Below, piece after piece: positions 1-7,817 of a stretch of 44,590 nucleotides of DNA (positions within the stretch are counted from its first letter, which is position 1; each line of letters begins with the position of its first letter). A program made the translations under genes and the position numbers. The stretch is taken from assembly GCF_010672525.1 (NCBI RefSeq), contig NZ_JAAHGH010000007.1, forward strand, positions 1 through 44,590, in the 5' to 3' direction. The DNA comes from Okeania sp. SIO2B3 (GTDB taxonomy: Bacteria; Cyanobacteriota; Cyanobacteriia; Cyanobacteriales; Microcoleaceae). The notes under the pieces are model-generated. The model worked only from the letters and a program-made list of their open reading frames with translations. It was not told where the DNA came from and searched no databases.

Positions 1-839
1 ATACCAGAAACGTTTAAATCTTCTAAAACAACTGTTTGGTTTTCACGAATTATTTTAGTAGATAATTTATGCAGAAAATCTATCCTAGTATCTTTCAGCT
101 TGGCATGGAATTTAGCTACTCTAACCCGTGCTTTTTCATACCTTTTTGAGCCTTTGGTTTTATGAGATAATGACTTACTTAACTTTATATACTTCTTAAT
201 TCGTTTTTTGAGTGGTTTAGGAGCATCCACTTTTGTACCATCGCTAAATGTAGCAAAGGTTTTGATACCTAAATCTATACCTACTGAATTATCAGTTTGA
301 GGTAAGATTTCTGGTTGTATTTCTACGACAAAACTTAAGAAATATCTATGAGCTGAATCTTTAATTACTGTTACTGATGATGGAGCGGCAGGTAACTCTC
401 TTGACCAAACTATTTTCAGCTTTCCTATCTTGGCTAAATAAACTTTGTGTTGACCAATTTTAGACCCTCCTTTTGTAAATCTAGCAGTTTGCTTTGACTT
501 TTTACTTTTAAATTTAGGAGGTTTAACAGGTTTACCTTTTCTCTGGCCTTGAGTTGATTTAAAAAAGTTTTGATAAGCCTGGTTTAAATCATTCAAGGAC
601 TGCTGCAGTGGTATATTAGAAACCTCTGACAACCATTCTCTGCATTCAGTCTTTTTAGCTTGAGTAATAAAAAGCTTTTGTAGTTCAGAATTAGTGGGCT
701 TATTTTCTCCCGATTTATACTTCTGTTGGCAACAAGCTAGACTATCATTCCAAACCACACGGACACAGCCAAATAGCTTGGCTAATCGGTATTTTTGTCC
801 CGGCGTTGGATATATACGGTACTTAAATCTAGCTTTCAT
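1..839 (-). CDS. tnpB: TnpB-type RNA-guided nuclease of an IS200/IS605 element, 3' end outside window
   Basis: Reading the minus strand from an ATG at 839 gives about 279 open codons that run off the left edge, so this is the N-terminal two thirds of the protein. It begins MKARFKYRIYPTPGQ, the usual OrfB/TnpB helix-turn-helix opening, and has a Lys-rich middle with PPKFKSKKSKQ. The RuvC-like part shows GIDLGIKTFATFSDG (first catalytic Asp) and VLEDLNVSG (catalytic Glu region) at the edge. The zinc-finger part and the last Asp lie outside. TnpB proteins are omega-RNA-guided DNA nucleases that help IS200/IS605 elements persist. No stop or frameshift is seen in the visible part, so the gene may be intact. 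No tnpA is visible on the upstream side. Confidence 0.85.
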   Translation of the reverse strand, partial: MKARFKYRIYPTPGQKYRLAKLFGCVRVVWNDSLACCQQKYKSGENKPTNSELQKLFITQAKKTECREWLSEVSNIPLQQSLNDLNQAYQNFFKSTQGQRKGKPVKPPKFKSKKSKQTARFTKGGSKIGQHKVYLAKIGKLKIVWSRELPAAPSSVTVIKDSAHRYFLSFVVEIQPEILPQTDNSVGIDLGIKTFATFSDGTKVDAPKPLKKRIKKYIKLSKSLSHKTKGSKRYEKARVRVAKFHAKLKDTRIDFLHKLSTKIIRENQTVVLEDLNVSG

Positions 840-900
840 AACTTGACTTTTGCTCCTAACAATAGCATAACATACTTATCAACAAAAATCAACTAAAAAG

Positions 901-918
901 TCGCCCGCTTATGGGCGA
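901..918 (-). repeat. Hairpin upstream of tnpB, possible left end of the IS200/IS605 element
   Basis: A six-base-pair stem (TCGCCC with GGGCGA) and a short GCTTAT loop lie about 60 bases upstream of the tnpB start. Subterminal hairpins are the transposase recognition sites of IS200/IS605 elements. Assigning this one to the left end is an inference from its position. Confidence 0.4.
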
Positions 919-1309
919 GGCTTGAAACCCAATTTTTCGGTCAGAGCAGATTTGACCCCTGATTTGCCTATTTATTCTTATGCCAAGGAGCGCATTCGCG
1001 GAGCGTTGCGTCAGCAGTATCGCCACTAACCAACTGCCTTCCAACTTTGTTTGACGCAGTGGAATACTGCTAATCCGAGGCTTTGCGATCGCAACTTCTA
1101 TATTAGACTTGTCGCTTTCTAACTTAAAAAATCCCCAAAAACCTTGTTTTATAAGGATTGTAGCCATTGGCAAAAAAAACTTAGAATTATTGCTCTGTCT
1201 AGGTTGGAGCGATTTTTTTCCTCTATTTAGCGATAATTCTATTAGACCTCTCCAAAATAAAAATTAAGGTAAAATTGTAGTGCTCAATATATATATACCC
1301 TGTTTCCAA
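919..1309. other. Non-coding spacer with one dispersed repeat
   Basis: No convincing gene is present. The short open frame on the minus strand at 889-1173 has no family resemblance and overlaps the hairpin. Bases about 1100-1150, read on the minus strand, closely match the plus strand at 30262-30312. The shared part includes GTTTTTGGGGATTTTT and AAAGCGACAAGTCTAAT, so this is a dispersed repeat in inverted orientation, possibly one end of a lost element. Confidence 0.5.
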
Positions 1310-1995
1310 ATGAATCATGTATTAGAATATATTTATAACCATCCACTCATAAACAAAAAGAATTTTTGGTATTACAGATTAACAAGTAATAAAATTAATA
1401 GAAAATGCTCAAAAAGTTGAAGAAAAAAAAAGACAGGCGATAATGCTCTGCATCGCTAACGCGAACGCCAGCCAAGAAAAAAGATTAATTAAGGCAGGGG
1501 GAGGAAGAAAAAAGTCTTTAAGCAAGGCAGAAGAGATAATGTTGACCTTATAGAAGCCATTTGGGATCTATTTAACAAATTACAAGTCCAATACCCATCT
1601 GGGTTTTATGATTCTGGCAGTCATTTTTCACAATTTTTCGGTTTCCTGAACCCTTATAGTTTTTAGACTCCTTAAAACGGCTTTCCTGAAACTTTTGTAT
1701 TTCCAGAAAAGATACGATCAGGGGTTCTATATTATTTGCATCATGTACCAACATTTCAATTACTAGGAGCAATCTAAGCGAGTTAGTGAGTTAACAGCAA
1801 ATAATATTTTTCACGCTTTGGATAGATATTTTGAGGGAATTATTACCATCTAGTTTACTAGAGTAATTCTCGGAAAAAAAAAGGAATATTTATGGATATG
1901 CATAGGCTTTGACAGAAATATAATTGATAGTTGATAGTACAGAGCAGGATATATAAAGGCTAAAAAATGATGAAAAACAGAAAAAATATGATTCA
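1310..1995 (+). pseudogene. IS5-family transposase remnant, N-terminal and central part
   Basis: Read across several frames, the plus strand spells a cyanobacterial IS5-type transposase. It opens MNHVLEYIYNHPLINKK at 1311, then has KAGGGRKKSLSKAEEIMLTL near 1493-1550. After an inserted miniature element (1553-1727) it resumes as YYLHHVPTFQLLGAI and TANNIFHALDRYF. The catalytic region follows as IVDSTEQDI with a degraded version of the KNDEKQKKYDSGK segment. There are multiple stops and frameshifts, and a short alien sequence near 1440-1475. Homology breaks near 2000, where an IS701-like fragment begins. The gene is dead. Confidence 0.7.
1553..1727. mobile_element. MITE of family H (175 bp) with TATA target duplication
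   Basis: The body is flanked by TATA at 1549-1552 and 1728-1731. Its ends are GAAGCCATTTGGGATC on the left and GATACGATCAGGGGTTC on the right (reverse complement GAACCCCTGATCGTATC), a short imperfect terminal inverted repeat. Removing the body plus one TATA restores an unbroken reading of the host transposase, MLTLYYLHHVPTFQLLGAI. A second copy lies at 28828-29051, and similar ends bound the IS5 remnant at 29056-30261. Confidence 0.75.
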
Positions 1996-2009
1996 GGAAA
2001 GCAAAAAAA

Positions 2010-2370
2010 GTCATAGGTTTAAAAGTTAAGCTATTCTGGGCTACTATTTCTGCCAATAGAACAGAATATATTGTTACTAATGACTTAAGTAAATCTTCTA
2101 CAGATGATGTAGAATCCGAGTCGCTTTCCTTGATGAAAAATCGAAGAATTTCACGCCAGAATCAAGCAGTTAACAGGAATAGAATTGTGTCAATGTCGTC
2201 TGGCAAAAATTCAAAAAAATAGAAAAGCTTGCTCTATGTTGGTCTGGAATCATTTGAAAAAAGTAGCTGAAATTTTGGAAAAAACTATTTATCAACTCAA
2301 AGATCAATTACTATCTAAATATCTAGTATCTGAGATCAAACATCCTACCATTAAAATGATAGCTATTTAA
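2010..2370 (+). pseudogene. IS4/IS701-like transposase C-terminal fragment
   Basis: The plus strand reads KVKLFWATISANRTEYIVTN, then after a frameshift KIEEFHARIKQLTGIELC, QCRLAKIQKNRKACSML and an end resembling LLSKYLVSEIKHPTIKM. The IEEFHR.LKQLTG..CQCR.AR pattern is the conserved C-terminal block, including the last catalytic Glu, of a transposase family abundant in filamentous cyanobacteria. I place it in the IS4/IS701 group with moderate certainty. The N-terminal two thirds are missing, and the fragment sits inside the IS5 remnant. It is inactive. Confidence 0.7.
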
Positions 2371-2462
2371 GTTTTTCTCAATAGATAAAGGCTAAGAAAT
2401 ACTTGGCGTTCGCTCTCTAAAAATTATAGCGATAGCTCTGTTGGTTATGCGCTATGTATAGT

Positions 2463-2725
2463 GTCTTTGCGTAAGTCCTGGTAAAGTAAAGGGAATCAAA
2501 AAAAAGCTCAAAAAAGAATATTTGTAGAACAGATAATAAGACTGATAAAAATATGTGCGAGTGGCACGAGAAAGATTCAGATTGAAAGATAGTAATTATG
2601 AAAAATTAATTTGAACAATATGTGGTTTAGTAAGATTAAGAATAGGAGTATTAATATTATTATCAATCATAATTTTTGCTCTAAAAAAAAGACATAAAGA
2701 ACTAGATATCAATGGTGAATAATTA
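2463..2725 (+). pseudogene. C-terminal scrap of an IS5-type transposase, preceded by a stray element end
   Basis: Near 2563-2720 the plus strand, read over two frames, gives ERKIQIER then SNYEKLI, TICGLVRLRIGVLILL and KKRHKELDI. This is the typical end of cyanobacterial IS5 transposases. It may be the far end of the pseudogene that starts at 1310. Just upstream, GCGTAAGTCCTG at 2468-2479 is the reverse complement of the terminal repeat seen at 6895-7130. Confidence 0.5.
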
Positions 2726-2907
2726 ACAGCAACTATCTGTAATACTATCAAGCCCGTAAAAAATGACTATCTGGAGTAGCTGGCGATAACCTCCGGTTAA
2801 GCGTACGCTATCGTTCCCCAAAAGATAGTTACAGTAAGTGCTTGATAATTTTTGGAGATATCTATTAATTATTTCCCCCTACTCCCTAATCCCTCCTATA
2901 GATATAG
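2726..2907. other. Spacer downstream of gnd, no gene seen
   Basis: The stretch is AT-rich with an imperfect palindromic segment near 2750-2835 (ATGACTATCTGGAG and its approximate complement around an AACGATAGCG-like core). No open frame here is credible. Confidence 0.4.
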
Positions 2908-2909
2908 CG

Positions 2910-2951
2910 AAAAGCGATCGCTCCTATTTGATTTAGTAAAAGAGCGATCGC
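2910..2951 (-). terminator. Hairpin with T-run downstream of gnd, built from two HIP1 octamers
   Basis: On the minus strand, shortly after the gnd stop, GCGATCGCTC and GAGCGATCGC form a perfect ten-base-pair stem. It has an 18-base loop and is followed by TTTT. It is placed and shaped like a factor-independent terminator, though the loop is long and the T-run short. Confidence 0.45.
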
Positions 2952-2976
2952 CTAATTGTTAAACAGATAGAAGGAA

Positions 2977-4398
2977 TTACTTACTAGGCCATTCAGTATG
3001 GAAGAATTCACCACGAGGCTTATCAGTACGCTCATAAGTGTGAGCGCCAAAATAATCCCGTTGAGCCTGAGTTAAGTTTTGAGGTAAAGTTGCTCGACGA
3101 TAACTATCAAAATAATCCAGAGAAGCACTAAAAGCAGGAACAGGTAATCCTAAATTAGCAGCAGTAGCAACAACTTCTCTCCAAGCATCTTGGCGATCGA
3201 GAATAGTCTGCTTAAATTCTGGTGCTAACAATAAATTAGGTAGACCAGGATTTTCATCAAAAGCTTTCTTAATTTTATTTAAGAAGCCAGCCCGAATAAT
3301 ACAACCACCTTTCCAAATTCGCGCCGACTCACCCAAATTCAGATTGTAATTAAATTCCTTGGATGCAGCAGCTAACAAAGCCATACCCTGAGCATAAGAA
3401 CAAATCTTAGAACAATACAAAGCATCCCGCACTTTGTTAATCATAGCTTGGGCATCGCCTTCATACTTACCAGTCGGACCTGTCAATTCTTTAGAAGCTG
3501 CTACGCGCTCATCTTTAATCCCAGAAATAATTCGAGCATTAACAGCAGCGGTAATAGTTGGAACAGCAACACCCAACTCTAAAGCATTAATTACCGTCCA
3601 TCTACCTGTACCTTTTTGTCCGGCAGAGTCAATAATCATATCAACTAGATGATTGCTAGTTTCAGTATCTTTCTTGGTGAAAATATCGGCGGTAATTTCA
3701 ATTAAGAATGATTCTAATTCTGGAGTTTTGTTCCACTCAGCAAAGATTTCATGGAGTTGTTCGTTGCTAATACCAACAGCATTTTTCAACAAGTCATAAG
3801 CTTCAGCAATTAACTGCATATCGCCGTACTCAATGCCGTTGTGTACCATTTTTACATAATGACCAGCACCACCAGGACCGATGTAAGTGACACAAGGACC
3901 ATCATCAACTTGAGCTGCTATTTTAGTTAAAATTGCTTCTAACTCTTTGTAGGAAGCCTCTGTACCCCCTGGCATTAAACTAGGTCCCCATAAGGCTCCT
4001 TCTTCACCACCACTAACTCCCATACCCATGAAACCTAATCCGGTGGATTCTAAATCTCTAGTGCGACGTTCTGTATCTTCGTAGAGGGAGTTACCACCAT
4101 CAATGATCATATCATCTTTGTCTAGGAGGGGTTTTAGTTGTTCGATGACTTTATCAACTGGTCCTCCTGCTTTTACCATGACTAAGATTCTACGGGGTCT
4201 TTCTAGAGATTGGACAAAATCCTCTAGAGTGTAAGCAGCATGGACGTTTTTACCTTGTGCCCGCTCTGCCATAAATTTCTCAGTTTTATCACTACTGCGA
4301 TTGTATACGGAGATGGGGAATCCATTGCGTTCTACGTTGAGAGCTAGGTTTTCTCCCATTACAGCTAGACCTATAACACCAAATTTTTGCTGTCCCAT
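2977..4398 (-). CDS. gnd: 6-phosphogluconate dehydrogenase, decarboxylating
   Basis: This 473-residue protein oxidises and decarboxylates 6-phosphogluconate to ribulose 5-phosphate, making NADPH in the oxidative pentose phosphate pathway in the cytoplasm. The N-terminal NADP-binding fold shows [15 protein letters not shown] near residues 7-21. [19 protein letters not shown] lies near residues 129-147 and the active-site segment [17 protein letters not shown] near 180-196, with the catalytic Lys and Glu present. The all-helical dimerisation domain follows, and the C-terminal part retains [17 protein letters not shown]. The length is normal for the family. ATG at 4398 is the only sensible start. 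The gene stands alone, with a hairpin behind it. Confidence 0.97.
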   Translation of the reverse strand: MGQQKFGVIGLAVMGENLALNVERNGFPISVYNRSSDKTEKFMAERAQGKNVHAAYTLEDFVQSLERPRRILVMVKAGGPVDKVIEQLKPLLDKDDMIIDGGNSLYEDTERRTRDLESTGLGFMGMGVSGGEEGALWGPSLMPGGTEASYKELEAILTKIAAQVDDGPCVTYIGPGGAGHYVKMVHNGIEYGDMQLIAEAYDLLKNAVGISNEQLHEIFAEWNKTPELESFLIEITADIFTKKDTETSNHLVDMIIDSAGQKGTGRWTVINALELGVAVPTITAAVNARIISGIKDERVAASKELTGPTGKYEGDAQAMINKVRDALYCSKICSYAQGMALLAAASKEFNYNLNLGESARIWKGGCIIRAGFLNKIKKAFDENPGLPNLLLAPEFKQTILDRQDAWREVVATAANLGLPVPAFSASLDYFDSYRRATLPQNLTQAQRDYFGAHTYERTDKPRGEFFHTEWPSK

Positions 4399-5029
4399 AA
4401 TATTTTGACTTCCCTGAGTTTCTCTACTAAATTTTAAGTACAGTTTTAAGTACAGTTTTTAGATTACAGGTGTTTTTTTTTGACTTTTTCTAGTACAGGT
4501 TTTTTTTAAGATTTCAAGTATAGGTTGATACAAAAAAAGCCTATTTAATAAACCTCTCCAGAACAGAAAAGAGGAAACAGAAAAGTAGGGAGAAGTAATT
4601 GATAATTTATGAATAAGAATTGATTCTATTTTTAATTTTTGGAGATATCTAATACAGATTAATAATTCTGTATCAATCAATTCATTCGTAGGCATTTCCT
4701 ACGGAATGCTGCGCAAACAGCGGTCAGCTATCAGCTATTGTTTTTAGTGAGCGATCAAAGCTTTATTAATTGAGAAACAAAAAATTTTACTACAGAATTC
4801 AGCTCAAAAATCTGTATTAATTTCAACCCCATTCTTAAGTACAAGGTCTTATTGCTGTTAAGGCAGTTCCTCGGCAGGAGAATAGCTGATGGCTAATAGC
4901 TGTTTGCACAGCATGACCCAGGAAATACTTACATTCAGTCTTAATACCAACCGTGATAAAATGCTTATTTGAAAGTCTAATTAAACATAGTATTAGTATT
5001 GATAATTGGTATAATTAAAGGGGTAATTT
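4399..5029. other. Spacer between gnd and the next gene (divergent promoters expected)
   Basis: No gene is visible; the minus-strand frame at 4459-4695 looks like chance. TAAGTACAGTTTT occurs twice in tandem near 4435-4458, just upstream of gnd. Short dispersed repeats occur: a TTTCCTACGGAATGCTGCGC motif near 4696, also seen in variant form near 17854 and 29150, and CAGCTATCAGCTATT-type repeats near 4726 and 4880. Confidence 0.5.
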
Positions 5030-5464
5030 ATGGATGAATTAAAGTATCTTGCTAATTGGGTAAAAGAGCAACACGCTCAGGAATATATTTTGACTTGGTT
5101 ATTGAATCAGCCCGGACTTTGGTGGTCTGATGGAGAAGCGTATCAGGCTGCTTTACAAAAATCTGGAAAATTATTGAGGGAGTATGTTCAAAAAAATCAA
5201 AGTGGAGATTTATTTCAAGGTATTGCTGAAAAAATTGTAGATGATGAAAGTTGGAATGAAGTGGCAGAGTCTCTGGCAAAAATTATTTATGTTTATCAAC
5301 AGGAGTTAGTAAGATTACAAGATTTTAGTCGGCACCAAAACAATCAAAATATTTTAAAAAAAAATCTAAATAGTGATGATTTATCTGTTGAAGAGAATGA
5401 AGATATGGAAGTACAAGAAGCTTTGCCCGATCCGTTTGCAGATGCCTTAACTGGTCAGGGTTAA
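5030..5464 (+). CDS. Unknown 144-residue acidic cytoplasmic protein
   Basis: I do not recognise a named family. The protein is soluble, with no signal peptide or membrane segment. It has a helical N-terminal part with Trp-rich LLNQPGLWWSDGEAY near residues 25-40, a charged middle, and an acidic disordered-looking tail (EENEDMEVQEALPDPF) after about residue 115. AAAGGGG at 5017-5023 lies about seven bases before the ATG at 5030, a good ribosome binding site, and the frame is intact. The composition looks like a real gene rather than a shadow frame. It stands between the gnd spacer and a repeat-filled spacer, so context gives no function. Confidence 0.6.
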   Translation: MDELKYLANWVKEQHAQEYILTWLLNQPGLWWSDGEAYQAALQKSGKLLREYVQKNQSGDLFQGIAEKIVDDESWNEVAESLAKIIYVYQQELVRLQDFSRHQNNQNILKKNLNSDDLSVEENEDMEVQEALPDPFADALTGQG

Positions 5465-5655
5465 TGAAGTCAGAAGTCAGAAGTCAAATAGGGGAGCCGT
5501 CGGATTGGCGACGTACAGAAGTTGTTTTTGTAATGGGGTTTTGAGCCTCCCTCCAAAAACATTTTGCCTTATACCAATTTCATAAAATATTGCTACAGTG
5601 GGGTTTGCGTATGGAAAGTTTTTTTGCTCTTTGTAGGAGACAGCTATACTGGAGA

Positions 5656-5688
5656 CAACCCACCCCTAACCTCTCCGGTGGAGGGGAG
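5656..5688. repeat. Family-F palindrome
   Basis: CAACCCACCCCTA joined to a CTCCGGTGGAG core makes an imperfect palindrome. Relatives lie at 26018-26065, 28762-28798 and 28947-28980, all built on CAACCCACCCC...CCCTCC..GGAGGGG, complete or partial. Confidence 0.55.
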
Positions 5689-5694
5689 AAATAG

Positions 5695-5869
5695 GAATGA
5701 GCGAAGAGGTAGGAGTAAGAATTGTAAGAGTGATTTTTCTGCCCAACTATGAGCCTAAAATACGCTCCTTTTTGAGCGTGAAGAGCTAAAAACCAGGTAC
5801 TGCAATTCGACCCCTAAAAGGCTAAAGTCTTTATATGTCAATGCTTTTAGATTTAATCAGCAAGCCCTA
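5695..5869 (-). mobile_element. Truncated family-B MITE, inverted
   Basis: Read on the minus strand it begins TAGGGCTTGCTGATTAAATC and continues with AAAAGCATTGACATATAAA. It follows the element at 18089-18322 to TTGGGCAGAAAAATCA and a TTCTTAC segment. The distal TTCAGCAAACCCTAA end is missing. Confidence 0.6.
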
Positions 5870-5902
5870 CAGTGGTTTTCTCTGCTGGTCGGAATTTAGA
5901 GA

Positions 5903-6009
5903 TTACAGCGGTTTTCATTTGGGTAGACCACAGTAGGGATGTTCCATGAAACGTCCCTACTGGGTTTGATGTGTGAAGATGTGGTTCATCAATTTGAAAA
6001 GCCCTGTAA
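5903..6009. mobile_element. Family-A MITE, 107 bp
   Basis: The ends TTACAGCGGTTTTCATTTG and, on the other strand, TTACAGGGCTTTTCAAATTG form a terminal inverted repeat that extends to ACCACA on each side. The centre is a separate palindrome, GTAGGGATGTTCC with GAAACGTCCCTAC. Other copies: 19754-19860 (same length), 33640-33767 (different centre) and a degenerate copy at 23064-23167. Confidence 0.75.
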
Positions 6010-6108
6010 TACTGTAACGACCTTTTTTGAATTTGGTATTAAAACTCAGACAAAGCAATATTTTTCCCTCTTCCTTCTTCCTTCTTCCTTCTTCCCTCTT
6101 CCTTCTAT

Positions 6109-6849
6109 TTAAACTTCTGGTTTAATTCCACCAAATAAAGCTAATTCAAACAATTTCATAAAACAATCAACATGAATGAAACCTATTTTTTTTAACCAGT
6201 CACATTGAGTTTCTACAGGAGCAAGAATATTTGCTTCTTTATCTGGGCGGTTATAATACTGTTGATTAATTTCTTCCCTAGATTTATTTTTGTCTTGACT
6301 TTGATGAAAAGCATAGAGAGAATCAATAAATAATTCATCAAATAATTGCCCAATTAATTTAGATGGGGAGGCAACGTGTTCCAAGTTCAAAAATAATCCT
6401 CCTGGCTTTAATAATTGGTAAATTTCTTGATATATTTCTTGTTTTCTGATGTCTGGTTGATGATGAATAGAAAATCCTGAGACAACTACATCAAATGGTG
6501 CTTTTTTCTGAACTTTATTTACCCATTCTGGCAAACCATAATCTTGATTGATAAATTCTAAATTAGCTAGATAATTATCAGTAATTTTACTTTTTGCAGC
6601 TTCAATCATTGTTTCTGAAAAGTCTAAAAATACTCCTTGAGAATTAGGGTATTGACTGAGAATTGCTTGACCTAAAATACCATCACCACAACCTAAGTCT
6701 AAAAAGTTATTTACTTGAGGTTTAGTTGCCTGAATAATTCTCAGGATAATTTCAATTTGTTCAGTAGCTAAAGGAATTGCACTCCTGACACCAGAAAGAT
6801 ATTTTTGTGCAAGGTCTGCTTTTGTCCAGACTTGATAGTTTTGACTCAT
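6109..6849 (-). CDS. Class I SAM-dependent methyltransferase of unknown substrate
   Basis: The 246-residue protein has a Rossmann-type methyltransferase core. Motif I is FLDLGCGDGILGQAI near residues 49-63, the acidic loop after strand 2 is FLDFSETMIEAAK, and the post-motif region is VVVSGFSIHHQPD. KPGGLFLNLEHVASP follows. It resembles generic UbiE/Trans-aconitate-type methyltransferases (Methyltransf_11/25). The C-terminal half, ending WLKKIGFIHVDCFMKLFELA, is typical of small-molecule enzymes. The substrate cannot be told from sequence. It lies alone, transcribed away from the membrane-protein/NACHT pair and separated from it by a MITE-like element. Confidence 0.85.
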   Translation of the reverse strand: MSQNYQVWTKADLAQKYLSGVRSAIPLATEQIEIILRIIQATKPQVNNFLDLGCGDGILGQAILSQYPNSQGVFLDFSETMIEAAKSKITDNYLANLEFINQDYGLPEWVNKVQKKAPFDVVVSGFSIHHQPDIRKQEIYQEIYQLLKPGGLFLNLEHVASPSKLIGQLFDELFIDSLYAFHQSQDKNKSREEINQQYYNRPDKEANILAPVETQCDWLKKIGFIHVDCFMKLFELALFGGIKPEV

Positions 6850-6894
6850 TTTTCAGAATTGATTAAATATACAAATATCTTATACCAATTTAAT

Positions 6895-7130
6895 TAGGAC
6901 TTACGCAAATTCACCTTAAAAACGCCCCTACATATGGCGTTTTGCTCCGCAACATATAAAGCGGAGCTTTGCGTTAGCAAATGGCATTCGCCCTTATACC
7001 ATTTATCCATGAAGTTGTACTTAATATAAAGATGAGAATAGTCAGTTTAATAAGGTCTGAGCAATAATTATTAAGTGCATTGTTACAGAGAAATGGTATT
7101 ACTAGATTTAGTTTTTGTGCGTAAGTCCTG
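6895..7130. mobile_element. MITE-like element with AGGACTTACGCA terminal repeats, about 235 bp
   Basis: AGGACTTACGCA at the left and TGCGTAAGTCCT at the right are perfect inverted repeats. TTAAT stands next to both outer ends and could be a target duplication. A palindromic repeat with GGAGCTTTGCGTTAGCAAATG sits inside; a longer version is at 33690-33737. No transposase is encoded. A single stray end lies at 2468-2479. Confidence 0.6.
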
Positions 7131-7269
7131 TTAATGTGAAGTTGCACAGAATAAACTTAAGCAAGACAATACTTTTAGAAGCTCTAGTTATATGCAGCTT
7201 CATCAAAATTTGGTATCAGATAATTTTAGTAGAGTTGATAAATATTTGTCTACCAATCTTTGCTTTCTT
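7131..7269. other. Short spacer, no gene seen
   Basis: AT-rich sequence lies between the MITE-like element and the stop of the small membrane-protein gene. No clear terminator hairpin is present. Confidence 0.4.
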
Positions 7270-7584
7270 CTAATCTTCGTCTTGGAATTCAGTTGCTATT
7301 TTATCGAGTCTTTCATTCGTATCTTTAGTCATTTTTAGTAAACCGATACTGACAATTTGTGAAGCAAGTCCGCCTGCTGTTGTGGCTGTTCCTTCAGAAG
7401 TTTTTCCTGATAGTAAAAGTCCTGCACCTGCTACGCTGATAATGGCACTAATTATAGTTAAGGTTAGAGCAATATTAAAGCTTAATTTTGCTTGACGCAG
7501 GCGTTCTTGAATTACGAGTTGTTCCATTGTGGTAGAGGTGAAGTTTTGATTATTAGTTGTAGTCTGGGAAATGTAATTATTCAT
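7270..7584 (-). CDS. Small two-membrane-segment protein of the TRADD-N-associated type
   Basis: The protein has 104 residues. After a Thr/Asn-rich start, an amphipathic block LVIQERLRQAKLSFN (about residues 23-37) leads into two hydrophobic segments. These are about residues 36-58 (ALTLTIISAIISVAGAGLLL) and 65-85, joined by a short GKTSEGTATT loop. A charged tail MTKDTNERLDKIATEFQDE ends the protein. This pattern matches my memory of the cyanobacterial two-membrane-segment domain described next to TRADD-N domains in NTP-dependent conflict systems; it is not confirmed by search. The gene is divergent from the NACHT gene, with starts 233 bases apart, so the two may share control. It may be the membrane-facing part of the system. 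The start is ATG at 7584, with only a weak ribosome binding site. Confidence 0.65.
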   Translation of the reverse strand: MNNYISQTTTNNQNFTSTTMEQLVIQERLRQAKLSFNIALTLTIISAIISVAGAGLLLSGKTSEGTATTAGGLASQIVSIGLLKMTKDTNERLDKIATEFQDED

Positions 7585-7817
7585 AATTTTTATCTGTTGA
7601 ATTACATCCTAATCATAAAAGGGAGATACTAACCCAAGACAAGGGGGTTAAGAATTTACCTATAAATGGCTTAAAATAATAGTATTCAGCTTGGGAGAAG
7701 CTTGGGAGTAACCCAAACCTTTTTTTTCTCCTGAAAAAGTTGCTAGTTAAAGTTTTGGTTAGGTACAAATAAACCCAAACAACCCAAACCTTAAATAATG
7801 AATTAATTGAATAAAAT
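7585..7817. promoter_or_regulatory. Divergent control region with AACCCAAAC iterons
   Basis: AACCCAAAC occurs three times exactly (7710-7718, 7772-7780, 7781-7789), the last two in direct tandem. A variant, AACCCAAGA, is at 7631-7639. TTGGG at 7691 and 7702 gives inverted halves, so TTGGGAGTAACCCAA at 7702-7716 is a small palindrome. The arrangement is what an operator for one regulator of both genes would look like. No regulator gene is seen nearby, although the NACHT protein has a helix-turn-helix-like N-terminus. Confidence 0.45.

Larger units (their letters stand above)
5465..6108. other. Repeat-filled spacer
   Basis: No gene is seen. Contents in order: a tandem AAGTCAG repeat at 5466-5488; a palindromic repeat at 5656-5688; a truncated inverted family-B element at about 5695-5869; a family-A element at 5903-6009; and a CTTCCTTCTTCC pyrimidine-rich run at 6066-6106 just downstream of the methyltransferase gene. 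Confidence 0.6.

Noticed and set aside
889-1173. Open frame of 94 codons on the minus strand
   Set aside because: It overlaps the hairpin and a dispersed repeat, has no family resemblance and no ribosome binding site.
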